Below, one piece after another: positions 26,333-37,800 of a stretch of DNA of 64,000 nucleotides (position 1 is its first letter; each line of letters begins with the position of its first letter). Made by a program: the position numbers and the translations under genes. The notes beneath the pieces are model-generated. The model was given only the letters and a program-made list of their open reading frames with translations, had not been told where the DNA came from and ran no database searches. Location: contig OZ059895.1 in the NCBI GenBank assembly GCA_964057225.1, positions 5,084,001 through 5,148,000 on the forward strand, read 5' to 3'. The DNA comes from Auanema rhodensis. Lineage: Eukaryota > Nematoda > Chromadorea > Rhabditida > Rhabditidae.

Positions 26333-26345
26333 AATAAACTTTATT
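26333..26345. terminator. back-to-back poly(A) signals of convergent genes
   Basis: AATAAA on plus (26333-26338), 37 bases after the PDZ gene stop, is followed two bases later by TTTATT (26340-26345). On minus this reads AATAAA, about 85 bases after the collagen stop. The two stops are only 134 bases apart, so the two 3' UTRs probably overlap. Confidence 0.65.
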
Positions 26346-26429
26346 GTTTTCACAATTCTTGATTAGATTTGATGCCGACATGGAGTAGAGAGATTTTGCG
26401 AGCAAGGACTGTATCTTTTATCCTAACGT

Positions 26430-27783
26430 TCATGCTATTCCCTTTCTAGGCTTGGGACATAAGCAGTACAAAGCATCTTTTCCTTGCTTGCCACTTGGTC
26501 CAGGCTGAAGATTAGCATATTAATTATGAATATTGAAAACGAAAACACTTACTAAACCAACTTGTCCAACTATTCCAGGTGACCCAATTTTACCAGGAGG
26601 TCCCGGAAAACCTCTAACTCCAGGTCTCCCTGGGAGTCCAGGAGGCCCTCTGAAACCCATTTTTCCCGGAGGTCCTTAAAATAAATTAAAATATTACGGA
26701 TATCTAAATAATAACCTTGTTGTCCAGGAGAACCTGGTTGTCCTCTTGGTGCCGGATAAAGCTGACGGAATCCATCATTTCCCGGAGGTCCGTCAGGTCC
26801 AGGCAATCCGGGATAACCTTGAAGTATTTAAATATTTGTGATCTTTTTTCTTAAAATACCTAGAGTTCCTGGATCTCCTGGCGGGCCTGGTGGTCCAGGT
26901 GGTCCAATAATTATATATGAATCAAAGCCAAACTCTCCTGGAGGTCCTGGCGGTCCAGGGGGGCCTGAAAATATATGATCAATGTTCAACAATGGTAAAA
27001 CTCATTGCCTGGTGGTCCCGGCATTCCAGCTGGACATATAATACATTCTAGATCCAAAGCTACGTGAATTCCTGGCTTACCATCAGCTCCATTATCGCCG
27101 TTTTCTCCTGGTTCTGGAATATAAGTCTTAAATAGTCTTGTTATGGTTTTCATATACGGACCACCATCCAACCCTGGTCGACCAGGTGGCCCTGGGGGTC
27201 CTCTTGGGCAAGTTTTTCTATATACAAGTCTGGGTGGTCTAGCGGGGGGTATTTTTGTAATTCTTGAAATAGGAGGAGGGCCGGTAGGGTGTATAACAGG
27301 CTGTGTTGGAGGCGGCAATGGCGGGTTAGCCGATTGAGCTTGAGCTACAGTAACTATAGGATCTGGGTTAATATATTTATTGTTTGATGAATTAAGAACT
27401 CGTGGATTAACATAAGCAGCTCGCCCTAGAGGATGATGCCTCTGATCAAAACGATCACTGAAATGAGAGTGAATAATAAAAAATAGTTTTAAGCTTGAGC
27501 TGACGTAAATCGCTTAGATCTTTGATATAGTGCTTCAGAATTTTCTTTTATGATATCATTCCATGCTTCATTAGTATAGAACTAAAACAATCTTGATAAT
27601 TAGTTATAAAGCTGGAAAAGAAGAAATTATTACCTTGAACTCTATTAAATCTGTCTCAATATCAAGTTGAAGGTTATGAATATCAACAACTATGGAGACT
27701 ATAGTTAAAATACTTGTTATTGTTATTGCGAACGTAACAAACACATAAGCAGAAATAAAATTATCTGTCTTAAAATTAGACAT
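26430..27783 (-). CDS. cuticle collagen
   Basis: Structural protein of the nematode exoskeleton, secreted by the hypodermis. The N-terminus has the cuticle-collagen N domain: [20 protein letters not shown] is the membrane/signal segment, followed by [10 protein letters not shown] and NEAWNDI. An RSKR subtilisin-type processing site follows. After a proline-rich linker comes a [16 protein letters not shown] block. Short Gly-X-Y blocks are interrupted and flanked by cysteine pairs ([14 protein letters not shown]). The last exon reads [17 protein letters not shown] and a short basic tail. There are several small introns. The ATG at 27783 follows an acceptor by one base, consistent with trans-splicing. 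I cannot assign it to a named dpy/rol/sqt gene. Confidence 0.92.
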
Positions 27784-28768
27784 TCTGCACTTTCTAAATT
27801 ATAAACTTCATTCAAATACAGCGATAAGTATCATTAAATGTTAAAATTCAGATTTACAAATTACCTGGAAGGTGAATCTAGCTTCCATGAAACAAACGAA
27901 TATAATAATACTTATATGAACAGCAAATCACGAGATTATGAGGAGTTAATATGAGGAGAATTCTACTGTTTTTCCGTGCCTTATATAGATAATAGCAGCC
28001 GGTTTGTTAGCTTATAAAGACTAAAAGAATATAAGTAACATAACAGGATGACTGCCCACTGAATTAGATAACATTTTCCTCATTTGGAACATAACTTCAG
28101 AACCTGTTTTAACACGACGACTGGTCAATTTTTTGTTATTTGTTCTAATATGGCGGATTAAGGAAGAGCTGAATGATGTTATTACATGCGTGATATTAAT
28201 GTGTAGTTTACTCTTGACTGGTAGCACTTTAATCAATTGTCATACTCATAGCTTTTCTGGTGATTTTTTTTTTTGGAATAATGATAAGACAGCCAGATAG
28301 AACATGATAGATGCATTATAGAATATAATATAAGATAATGAGGAATGCTTGAGGGAACAACAATAAATTTGTATATACAGTTATATATGTATATATATTG
28401 GTATTTCCAAACTTCTGATAATTTAAACTTTTGGGAAATAAAGATTAAAGTTAGGATAAGCATGCGTATCTCTTCCAACAAAACATTATTTACAGGGTGA
28501 TATATATTTCATTATTTTAACTAATGATATATCATTATGATTTTAATTCCTAATTCTAATTATTTTTAGAATCCTATAAATTAAATATATTAGGTATTGA
28601 TGATCAAGTGTTGATCAAATTTTTGTTTTCTTTTGAAATTATGTGAGCCACATACGCAATAGATTAGAATATTGCGTGAATCTCACGTCTCGAACTAAAT
28701 CATATTTATTGGTTGGTCCTCAATTTCACCATTACACTGGTAACGTCAATAACTTTCGGTTGGATGTT
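27784..28768. other. divergent intergenic region
   Basis: Between the collagen (minus) and the THAP gene (plus). Apart from the TATA/GATA pair nothing firm is seen. The last 120 bases (28643-28768) are open in frame with the THAP gene but have no ATG, so they may be part of its first exon. Confidence 0.45.
27979..27992 (-). promoter_or_regulatory. TATA-like box with adjoining GATA site
   Basis: On minus, TATATAAGG (27979-27987) lies about 200 bases upstream of the collagen ATG, next to TTATCT (AGATAA on plus, 27987-27992). GATA factors ELT-1 and ELT-3 control hypodermal collagens in C. elegans, so the pairing is plausible, though both motifs are common in AT-rich DNA. Confidence 0.35.
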
Positions 28769-29707
28769 ATGGATATTTTTTCTGAAGACACGGCTTCAAT
28801 AGATAAGAATGAAAATTTCATAGAATCGTCATTAATCACCAATACAGAAGAATGGGAAAAGGATATGTCTGATATACTTGCTACAAATTTGAATTCAATT
28901 TATCAAAGTATGAAGATAGATAATGAATTAGAGAGCACGGTAGAATATAGACCTCTTTCGGTAATATTTATATGGTTTATGAAATATACTTTGAAAATTA
29001 TAGAAAATAGAAAAATATCGTCATTGCATTGTCTGCAAAAAACGAACATTGAGCCACTACATTCAAACTTTCACAACAGTTTCACCTAGGAGGTTTTAGC
29101 TGAATAATTAGTTTTCCAAATAAAGTTACTTTGCAGGGAAATATGGATTGATATCTTAGGATCTAAAAATAATGTTATTAAAGAATATTTGACGACGGAA
29201 CTAGTAGGAAATAGTAGAAAGTATCTTAATCTATAAACAAATTCAATTAATATGGTATTTAGATTTATTTGTTATGATCATTTTGATTCTTCACAATTTA
29301 TGGACTGCTTTGTTAGTCGTTCTCGCATATTACGACGAGATGCAAATCCGGAACCATATGTAACTGATTGTTTTGAGTACATGTCTTTTATACTTCGTAG
29401 GTTCCCGAAGAATTCACACCTAATCGTCATGATGTAATTAGGATTCCAACGAGCGAAACGAGAAGGGCAAGTTATCTATCGGTAATTATTTATTCATTTT
29501 AGCAATTATAATATTGTTCGTTTTCAGAATAGGAAAACCAGGAATGCAAAAGATTATAAAAACCTCATTTTCAAAGAAACAATAGGAATTCCAACACATA
29601 AATTATCTTCAACAGACTATGTGAAGTGGCTAATTAATATTAGACTTCTTCGAAGAAACAAACAAAAGTTCGAACTTTATGAAATATTGTTCAAAACAGA
29701 ATTGTAG
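28769..29707 (+). CDS. THAP-type zinc-finger protein
   Basis: Six exons (28769-28960, 29004-29092, 29137-29220, 29263-29400, 29442-29481, 29528-29707) join in frame to 240 residues. An acidic N-terminal part is followed by a C2CH module: HCIVCKK (Cys about 72 and 75), EIWIDILG with the conserved Trp, and FICYDHF (Cys about 125, His about 128). The 50-residue spacing fits THAP (CxxC-x35-50-CxxH), and a Pro-containing ANPEPYV sits where AVPTIF normally closes the domain. THAP domains bind specific DNA. Nematode relatives include LIN-15B, LIN-36 and CTBP-1. The domain is in the middle of the protein rather than at the N-terminus. The start is uncertain: the frame is open 42 codons further upstream to a stop, and a preceding exon may exist. 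Confidence 0.72.
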
Positions 29708-29951
29708 CTGCGCACAGATGCTATACTTGTTTCATTGTTTTTAATGTTAATGTGGTAAATCTTAACTTCTTTCTGTATCTAGTTCACAGAAATCAAGAAT
29801 AATTAATCTGATTTAACCTATCAGTTATGAGAAAAGTACGAGTAATTGCGTACCGTTTACATACCGCGAATTGTTAATTTTCGAACATTTTTTTTTCAGC
29901 TTTTCATAATATATAGAAACATTTATAAGCTTCATTTGCTTCAGATTTTTA

Positions 29952-32900
29952 ATGACTACTGCCAATAATTTTCCTGATTTAAATATTTCACCAATAAGAC
30001 GTAACACTGACAATGAACAGTCAGCTAATAGCTTAGAATCTACTGTAGATTTTATTGACTTGGTGAGCCTTGTTCATATATTATATTTAATGAGAATAAA
30101 AGTGAGTAGTTTAAATATTTCAGACAAACCTTGAAAGAACATTACCTGTAACAATTGACGAGTCAAGCGCATTTAATTTGTCCTTATCTAGAATACGTGG
30201 GAATCCTGTGGATTCGATAGATATTAGAGATTCTGATGAAATTGTTAGCGAGAGCAGAGGACCTTTTCAAATTATCGAAGACCAATCTCTTAATTTTCAA
30301 AGTTTCCGAAATACAACTGTTTCTATATCCTCTGGCGCAGATACCTCAGATGAAGAGAATTCAGAAGACAACTTTGTGGAGCAAACTGTCAGTCTGTAAT
30401 ATAATACATATTGACTTTTTGGTTATAGGCTAGTGTAGTGAATCAATCTTCTGAAGAGGCTTTTAAAAAGTTAGAAAAACAGGTAGAACCTTTGCTGGAT
30501 GAAAGTGATAGCAGTATTGACTGTGGACAAGCAATTGTAGATGAAGATTTTTATGATTTCTTAGGGGGTTTTCACAAAAAATAATTATATATGCTAAAAA
30601 GTATTTTTTTAGGTATTAAAGTATTCGTAGATGTAAATAATGGTGAATATTCGTCTCTAATCAAAGATCAGTTGAGACAAATGGGAGCAGTTGTCTCGCG
30701 CAAACTTACTGAAACCACAACTCATATAGTCTTTGTTAATGGTGGATCAAAAGATGTATTATTTATTTGCTCATTAACTGTTTTTATTATATATTTAGAC
30801 TTTAAATACTGCTTTCGGCATGAAAGAACGACCTGAGTTGATAGATCCACACTGGGTTCATGAGTATGAATTATTACTCTGTATAAGCGTACCAATATAA
30901 TGTGTCATTTATAGCTGTTGGGATCAAAAACGATTTATTAATGAAAATAATTATTCATTGTACGGCGGAAAATATTTAATTGAAAGTTTACGTCGTGTTT
31001 CAACTTCTATGTCGTTCCGGAAGGTTTGTGTTTGTATATACACTATTTACGAGAATGGTTTTAGGTTGATCTAAGGGAGTCAGCAGAATATAGTAGAGTT
31101 ATGAATCTAAGTTCTGGCCAAAATAATTTCGGTTCCAGGATACCCAGTCGTACATGTACATCACGAACTAATACTACTGACACAGTAATGCTAACCCTAA
31201 AATTCAGATATAATAATACATTTTCATTACAGAGTATGGAAATGACTTTTGATCAGCCAATGACAGCTACGCAACTTCTTGGTAAAATTGATAAGTTATC
31301 CAAAAAGCTTGACAAACTCACATGTAAAATTTGCTTGATTTATCCTTAACTTTGTTCTATATATAGCTTGCCCAAACGAGGGACTCTCGCGAGAGAGTTC
31401 TCAAGAGAAGTCTAGTTGCTGTCAGCCGTTCAAAACTGTAGGAACAACTACTAATACCAGAAACCCCGGGCTTCCTGTGCCTATTCAGCAGAACATTCTT
31501 AGACGTCGAACCCATGGTGCTTTCGCTCTAGCTCATCGAGCTCCATTTTCTATTGCTAGTCTACATCATAAAGTAAATAGAGGTTTTAATATTATTACAA
31601 ATGATGAAATGCTGATTGATTTAAAGATGAAGCAATCGCCATAGGTCAGGTATTAGACAATGTTCCAGAGCATTGCACATTAAAAAAGGATGAAAGAAAT
31701 AAAAGACTCATTGTCAATGGACTAAATGACATGAAAAAGACGGTTCCAGCTGATTTGAATGAAATTCGAGAAGTTGCTTTCGCTTGTACATCTTGCTTAT
31801 CATAACTTTTTTTCTTAGACTCTACTACGTAATGCATCATATCGTAAGAAGGGCACAGTTAAAACCAATAATCTCTCAGATATGATTAAAAATCTGAAAA
31901 TCAATCAGCAAAATGACGATAGTCTTGGCTCTAGTATTCAATCGTTTGAACGTAACTTTCATTTTTACGTAAGATTTAAATTAATCATGCTCTTATTTTA
32001 AGCTCCGAAAGGACGAAAAGTAGTCAAAACAGCATCAAAAACTATGAATAAACTACAATGTATTCCAAGTTCTGATGAATTTGTTAAGAATAAGCAAAGT
32101 CGCCTAAAGAAAAAAGAGAAAAATGGAATAGTTTTCACTGCATTCAGAAAACGGTCAGTTTCCTTGTTTCAATTCTCTAATTGAATGTCCAAGTTAAAGG
32201 GATGAGCAGGAGATGAAGCAAAAGGCTCGAGGATTAGGAATGAGGATACAGTCAGAAATAACGCATAGTGAGTTATCTCGAATTTACATTATCTTCATTA
32301 CTATTCCCAGACACTAGATGTGTAATTAGTGCCACAGGTAGCAGGACTCTAACATCTTTGCGAGCTATTGTTAACGCTGTCCCCATAGTTAAGCCGGATT
32401 GGGTATTTTTTTATTGAACTGTGTCAGTTTAATAATATTTTTAAGCTCATAGAAAGCTACAGTATCGATAAACTAACTCCTTTCGGAGTGCATGAATATG
32501 AGGATTGGAAAAATCTTATTGAAGTGAGCTCTTTGAATATTTTCCATAATAGAATATTTTTTCAGAAACGGTCTGTCGATTCTGAGGTTTTCGACTCAGT
32601 TGGGAGTATTTTAGTTACGAATCACTGCTCCCCTCCTGCTGAAGATTTACGCTTTATGATTAGAAAAAGTGGAGGACATGTCAGTTTATCAAAAACAAAT
32701 GTATTACAAGTTAAGTTTATTTAGATAACACCTTCAATATTGGAATGCCGTCTAGTCGTGACTTCGCCTAATGCAGAATTTGATTTTCCTTGGACTGACT
32801 CACCTCCTCCAATAATCGTCGGAGAAAAATATATTTTGGGTAAAATGTTCATATTTAACCGAAACCTTGCGTAACTTTTAGACTGTATAACAGAAAATGA

Positions 32901-33009
32901 ACTTCTTCCTGTCGAAAACTATATATCTCATCGAATAGAAGCCATAAGTGACTCTGAGCAGTATGATGAAGACGAAGAGGAAATCGAAGAAGAGGAAAAA
33001 GAAGAATGA
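29952..33009 (+). CDS. MCPH1: microcephalin-like protein with three BRCT domains
   Basis: MCPH1 works in DNA-damage response, chromosome condensation and centrosome control. About 19 exons give roughly 760 residues. A disordered acidic start is followed by BRCT 1 at about residues 172-260 (GIKVFVDV, MGAVVSRKLTETTTHIVF, DPHWVHECW). A long Ser/Thr/Lys-rich linker follows. Two C-terminal BRCTs come last: about 550-640 (TRCVISATGSRTL, VPIVKPDWLIES) and about 645-740 (SVGSILVTNH, GEKYILDCITENELLPVENY). The layout of one separated BRCT and a C-terminal pair, and the resemblance of the end to human WVLDSITQHKVCAPENYLL, point to MCPH1. The last residues are almost all acidic. The start follows an acceptor (CTTCAG) by seven bases. 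TOPBP1 or other multi-BRCT proteins are less likely. Confidence 0.8.
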
Positions 33010-33480
33010 TATGTAGATGCACTTTTCTTATCATTAAAATCAATTAATGCGCGTCGTGCTCTTATCTTTTAACGCAAAAGTAAGCTACAAAAAAAGCACT
33101 TTTTCACATAATGTTTGCCACATTTAAAAATTACAATATTTTAATTTTATTTATTTGTACATAATGTTTCGGAGTTTTCCCAATACGGTACTCTTTTCGC
33201 TTTGTTGCGTATCTAATTGTGTTAGTATAATAGCTCTATTCTATCCTGTGTTTACTTATCAACTTGTGATTTGATTGGTTGATCTTCGATATAATCTTGT
33301 AATACTTGAAACAAAATTATTTTTGTCTATGTATTAATGAAATATCACAGGCATCTTAACAATTCCCCTTTTTAAACATCTAAGGTTACAGCCGTAATCA
33401 ATATACTATTGACACTATTCCTCTCACTAGATATAATATTATACTTTTTATTAATTGCAATTTAGTTTAGTAATTTTAAT
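33010..33480. other. spacer between MCPH1 and the kelch gene
   Basis: AT-rich, 471 bases, no gene seen. It contains the MCPH1 3' region. Confidence 0.5.
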
Positions 33481-34744
33481 ATGAAACATAGTCAAATGCG
33501 GTCTTTATTGATTATTGGAGGATGTTTGGATAAAAAGGAAGTTGGTTGCTTATCAAGTTTTGAACAAATAAACGTTGGCTTCTATTCCTTATGTGGAAAT
33601 AATAGCGCTTTCTTGTTTTTGATTAGATATTTTTGGAAGCTGATGGTCCTCGCTTTGAAATTGGAAAAGTTGGTGATCTTTTAGAACAAAGACGCAGTCC
33701 ATCCGTCTTGAACTGTGTAACAGGATTAACAATCCTGGGGGGTACACTTAGAATTGATTTGTTATTTAAATATGCTAGTTGCTGTGTCTTCCAGGTTGCG
33801 AAAGGGAGAATAATCATCTGAATTCGATTGAAATTTTGACAAAAGTCAATAATATTTGGTGTTCTTCCCTGTTACCTAATACGATAACTAATCACAGCTG
33901 TGCTGCATATTTAAATGTCGATGTGTGTTGTGCCTTTTTAATCAATTGATATATCTTTTTCTATAGAAAAAACTAGGAGTAATTTTCGGTGGATATGATG
34001 GAATAGATTGTTTGAATGAATATCAAGTTGTAGATTTGGAAACAATATCAGTTAGGGTAGTCGTTTAGTGTCAGCTCCAATGCTTACTTTTTCAAACATT
34101 TAGAATGTAGGCAAATTACCCTGTCGCTTGAAAAATTCATTTGCCATTAAAACTAATGGAAAAATATTTTTATTAGGTGGTTGGGACGAGCAACGGACCA
34201 TGCGTACTGTTTACAGGTAGCAAGTAAAATATTTCATGTTTAATGATTGTTTTATGCAGTGTTGATTATGAGAAGTTGACTGAGTTCAAATTTTCTATGG
34301 TAGGATTACTTCCCTATCCTGTTGAGGGGCATGCAGCTATAACTCACAAAGATGCCATTTATATAGTGGATATTTATGTTTTTACCCCACGCAATATCTT
34401 TTTTCCATCTTAGATTGGCGGATATGATGGCTTTTCCGTAGTAAAGACTATTATTCGATATGATACTTCTAATAACCGAGCTGAAATTTTGCCGATAATG
34501 CTAAAAACAGCGCGAGAAAATCATGTGGCTGCTTGTGTTTTTGACGAATACTTATTAGTTATTGCTGGTTGGTCAGGAAGGTACTTCATCACTAAAGCTA
34601 TGAGTAGGATTCTAATTTTCTAGGGAATCTTTGTCTTCTATAGAAGTTTTCAAAATGCTTGACAATCATCCATTTTTACGACACGTTGAGTGTAACGAAA
34701 CCTTAGACGTTACACGAAATAGACCAGCGTTGATATCACTTTAA
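33481..34744 (+). CDS. kelch-repeat protein
   Basis: Eight exons give about 290 residues made almost entirely of kelch-type blades. The glycine pairs are seen as LLIIGG, LTILGG, VIFGGYDG, IFLLGGWDE, IGGYDG and LLVIAGWSG, each followed by strands with the expected Tyr/Trp positions. No BTB, BACK or F-box domain is visible, so this is a propeller-only protein, usually a protein-interaction module. I cannot assign an orthologue. Its stop is 138 bases before the HPS5 start, a spacing typical of nematode operons. Confidence 0.8.
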
Positions 34745-34881
34745 TATGTTTTATTAGTACTTTGCTTTATGTTTTGCATAATTCTTGAACTCGCACTGTT
34801 GTTCATAATGTTCGTATATTAAATATCAATGTTTTAGCTATCCCGGATGTATAAAAGATTACATGCGTCGTTGTCCAAGAT

Positions 34882-37800
34882 ATGAACTTGGAAAATATTC
34901 AAAATGATCAAACTTTATCTCAGCTTCTTGTAGAACTAACCTCTTTAGATGGTTTGAGTTTTCCTACTAGTTCTTCTAAACGAAATAAGGTATTTTTCAA
35001 GTTTTACATTCAAATATTTTTATATATTTATTTACTTGCTGCATTAGTGTTTTCCTAAAGTTTTCTGATATTATAAGTACTTTGTAAAAATTGGCATTTC
35101 AGTTTACATGTATTGATGCATCAACAAGATACTTAGTATTAGGCACTACTACTGGAACCGTTTATGTTTTTTCTCGGTATAGACAAAAGAGAAGTGCTAT
35201 TTCCGGATCAACTTTACCACCTGTGGATGTTTTTTTAATAAAGGATGGTCCTGTTAACACGGTACCCTCAAAGAAAATATGGAAATATTCCTCGTGTTAA
35301 GATTGTTGTCAGTCCAAATGAGCAATACATCGGAATTGGAAGTGATAGCGGTCGCATATCTGTTGTTAACTTGCTTGCAAATGAACAGAAATCTTCTATT
35401 ATATATTCGGTTCCTGGTGATGCTCGGAAACCTGATAAAGTTGGAGCTCTTTGTTGGAATAGAGAATCTAAAGTTTTGATTGCTGGACATTGCAGTGGGG
35501 TTGTAAATTTGCATCGTTTTGATGTATATAAGCTTTTTCTCATTTCTTACTTTATATAATTTTTACAGGCTCGTTCGGTATTTCGTTCTAGCCATGATAC
35601 ATTATGCGATTTAACTTCAGAAATATTCCAAATAGACATAAATAGCAATAATATGTTGCTGATATCTACTTCTTCCGCTAGTCATGTTTATGATATTGAA
35701 ACTAATAAACTGACACAGGTAATAATACTTGTTTTCACCTTTTTTAGAATTGTTTTTAGGTTGGCAAAAAGCCCAGAAACGCGAAAATGGGTGCATGCTT
35801 TCTTGAATCTAGTGAACCTGATCAAACATGTGGTGTTTTTATAGTGGCTGCTCGTCCTAATGGAAGAATTTGGGAATGTAACACAGCAGGAGTGGTATAT
35901 AGGTAATGCTTTCATTTGCTATTTTTTTTATTAAAAACGATTTCGCAGAACTCATCAACTACGATTATCACCCTCCATTCCAAGATGTAGCATAATATCT
36001 TTTAGACATCCATTTCAAGGTAATCATTAAGCGAAACATTTTTTCTTGAAAATTGTTGATTTAAAGGACAACAAAAAGAAGATGAAAACAGTGTTCTGGA
36101 ATCTGCAATCAACATGGATGTCAATTTTGGGTTATTATATCGAATCAATTCTGAGACGTAGCGAAGTTATACTTTTCGAATTACAACATTCTTTTCATTC
36201 AGAAAAAGCTTAGCTCTTACGTGTAGCGGATCTAAATTTATAATTGCTGATCCAGATAGTTCCCAAGTCGTATTAATGACTGATATTCATGAAGGTATTC
36301 GACTTTTTATATATTATTTATCGCAAACTTAAAATCTAAGATATTCTTGGAATATCGGTTTGTGGGTCTGACCTATTTGTCCTTCTTTCGGGAGCAACTT
36401 TTCTCAAAAAATTTAGTTTAATGTCTTTGAGCAAGGCAGCAGAAAAGCTCAAAACGCGTGGTAGTTTTTATCAGGTTTGACAAAAACAGAACAGAACAAG
36501 AAAATAAAAAATATTGTCTTAGGCTGCTCAATTAATACTTCAGACAGCTCAATTACCTATATGGGAAAAATCATTTGTGTCCGAAGTTATAGAAGGGTTA
36601 TCGAAATATAACAAGAAAGTACGACTTAATTGTTCTATAATAATCATTACTAGTATATTCAATTAAGAATGAATCTGAGTATAAACAATTGAAAATTGCT
36701 CTATTGAGTGAACTTGATCGAGTTGGAACAGTATCTTCATACGATAATATCCCTAAAGGTTTAATTTTGATGCATTTTTCCGAATATTAACCATTTGTTT
36801 TAGGTTCTGTAAAGCACCCTAATTCTTCCCGCTTACCATCGGGTGTTTACCGAGTCCATTCATCTAACGTTCCTGATGACCATTTTGCCTCATACTTACC
36901 AAATTCTCTACGTGATCGGAGTTTGAGCAGTCCTAATCTTGAACTGGGGTAAGTATTTACTTTTTTATTTAAATTTTAATTAGTAAATTTCAGTTCCCCG
37001 AATGGAATTTTACAGAAACGAGCTTCGATGCCAATCACAAATGATGAGGTGAAAGTTTCTCAAACAGGAAGTTCAGAAAACGTACGAGCGGATATTCTAA
37101 CAAAAGCAAGGGAACTTCTGGTATGTTGTACATTTGTATTATATTGCTTATATGATGATTCCTAATTTTACCGTTCGAAAATATTAAAATATTAGTTGTT
37201 TCTAATAAATTCAGAGCTAAATTTGACTTTTCATCATATAGTACAGCTTTAACAACTATTTTCCTCACTGGATATCGAAAATTAATTACAAATGAATTCT
37301 GAATCAGAAGTAATTGAACGCTAATATCAATTGTGTTGTTCACTTGCTTCGTGGCAATTTCCAAAATGTTATAACGCAAAATTGCGAAACCGATGTTGTT
37401 TTTACAAGAATCTCATAAGATCTTTTAGTTTTTTATTTGTTTACTCCAGATAATTATTCTAGCGTATTTTCATGAATAATATTACTTACAGGAGACTGAC
37501 GGACAAATTACTGAAGTAGAGTCATTACGCGTTTTACTTCAATTAGATCTTGTTACTAATAACGATGTTCTTCGTTTTGTTCCAACGGTAATTAATTGTT
37601 TTAATTGAAATAATTGTTTCATTATATATATTTAGGTGACAACAGCAAATGTTGCAAGAACTTTAGCTGAGTTATCCATATCTCCCCGTGTTGATTTGCC
37701 ACGTATTGCTGTAGAACGTAAAAACGTTGGAGTTGATAAAATTAGGAGATCTGGCCCAACCATTGTGAAGCCAATTAGACCTCAACAAGTTTGTTTTTCT

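Noticed and set aside
26986-27337. Plus-strand Gly/Pro-rich open frame opposite the collagen
   Set aside because: Gly-X-Y repeats are Gly/Pro-rich on both strands; the signal domain, cysteines and splice sites are only on minus.
35254-35543. Minus-strand open frames inside HPS5
   Set aside because: They mirror a conserved plus-strand WD40 exon and have no independent support.
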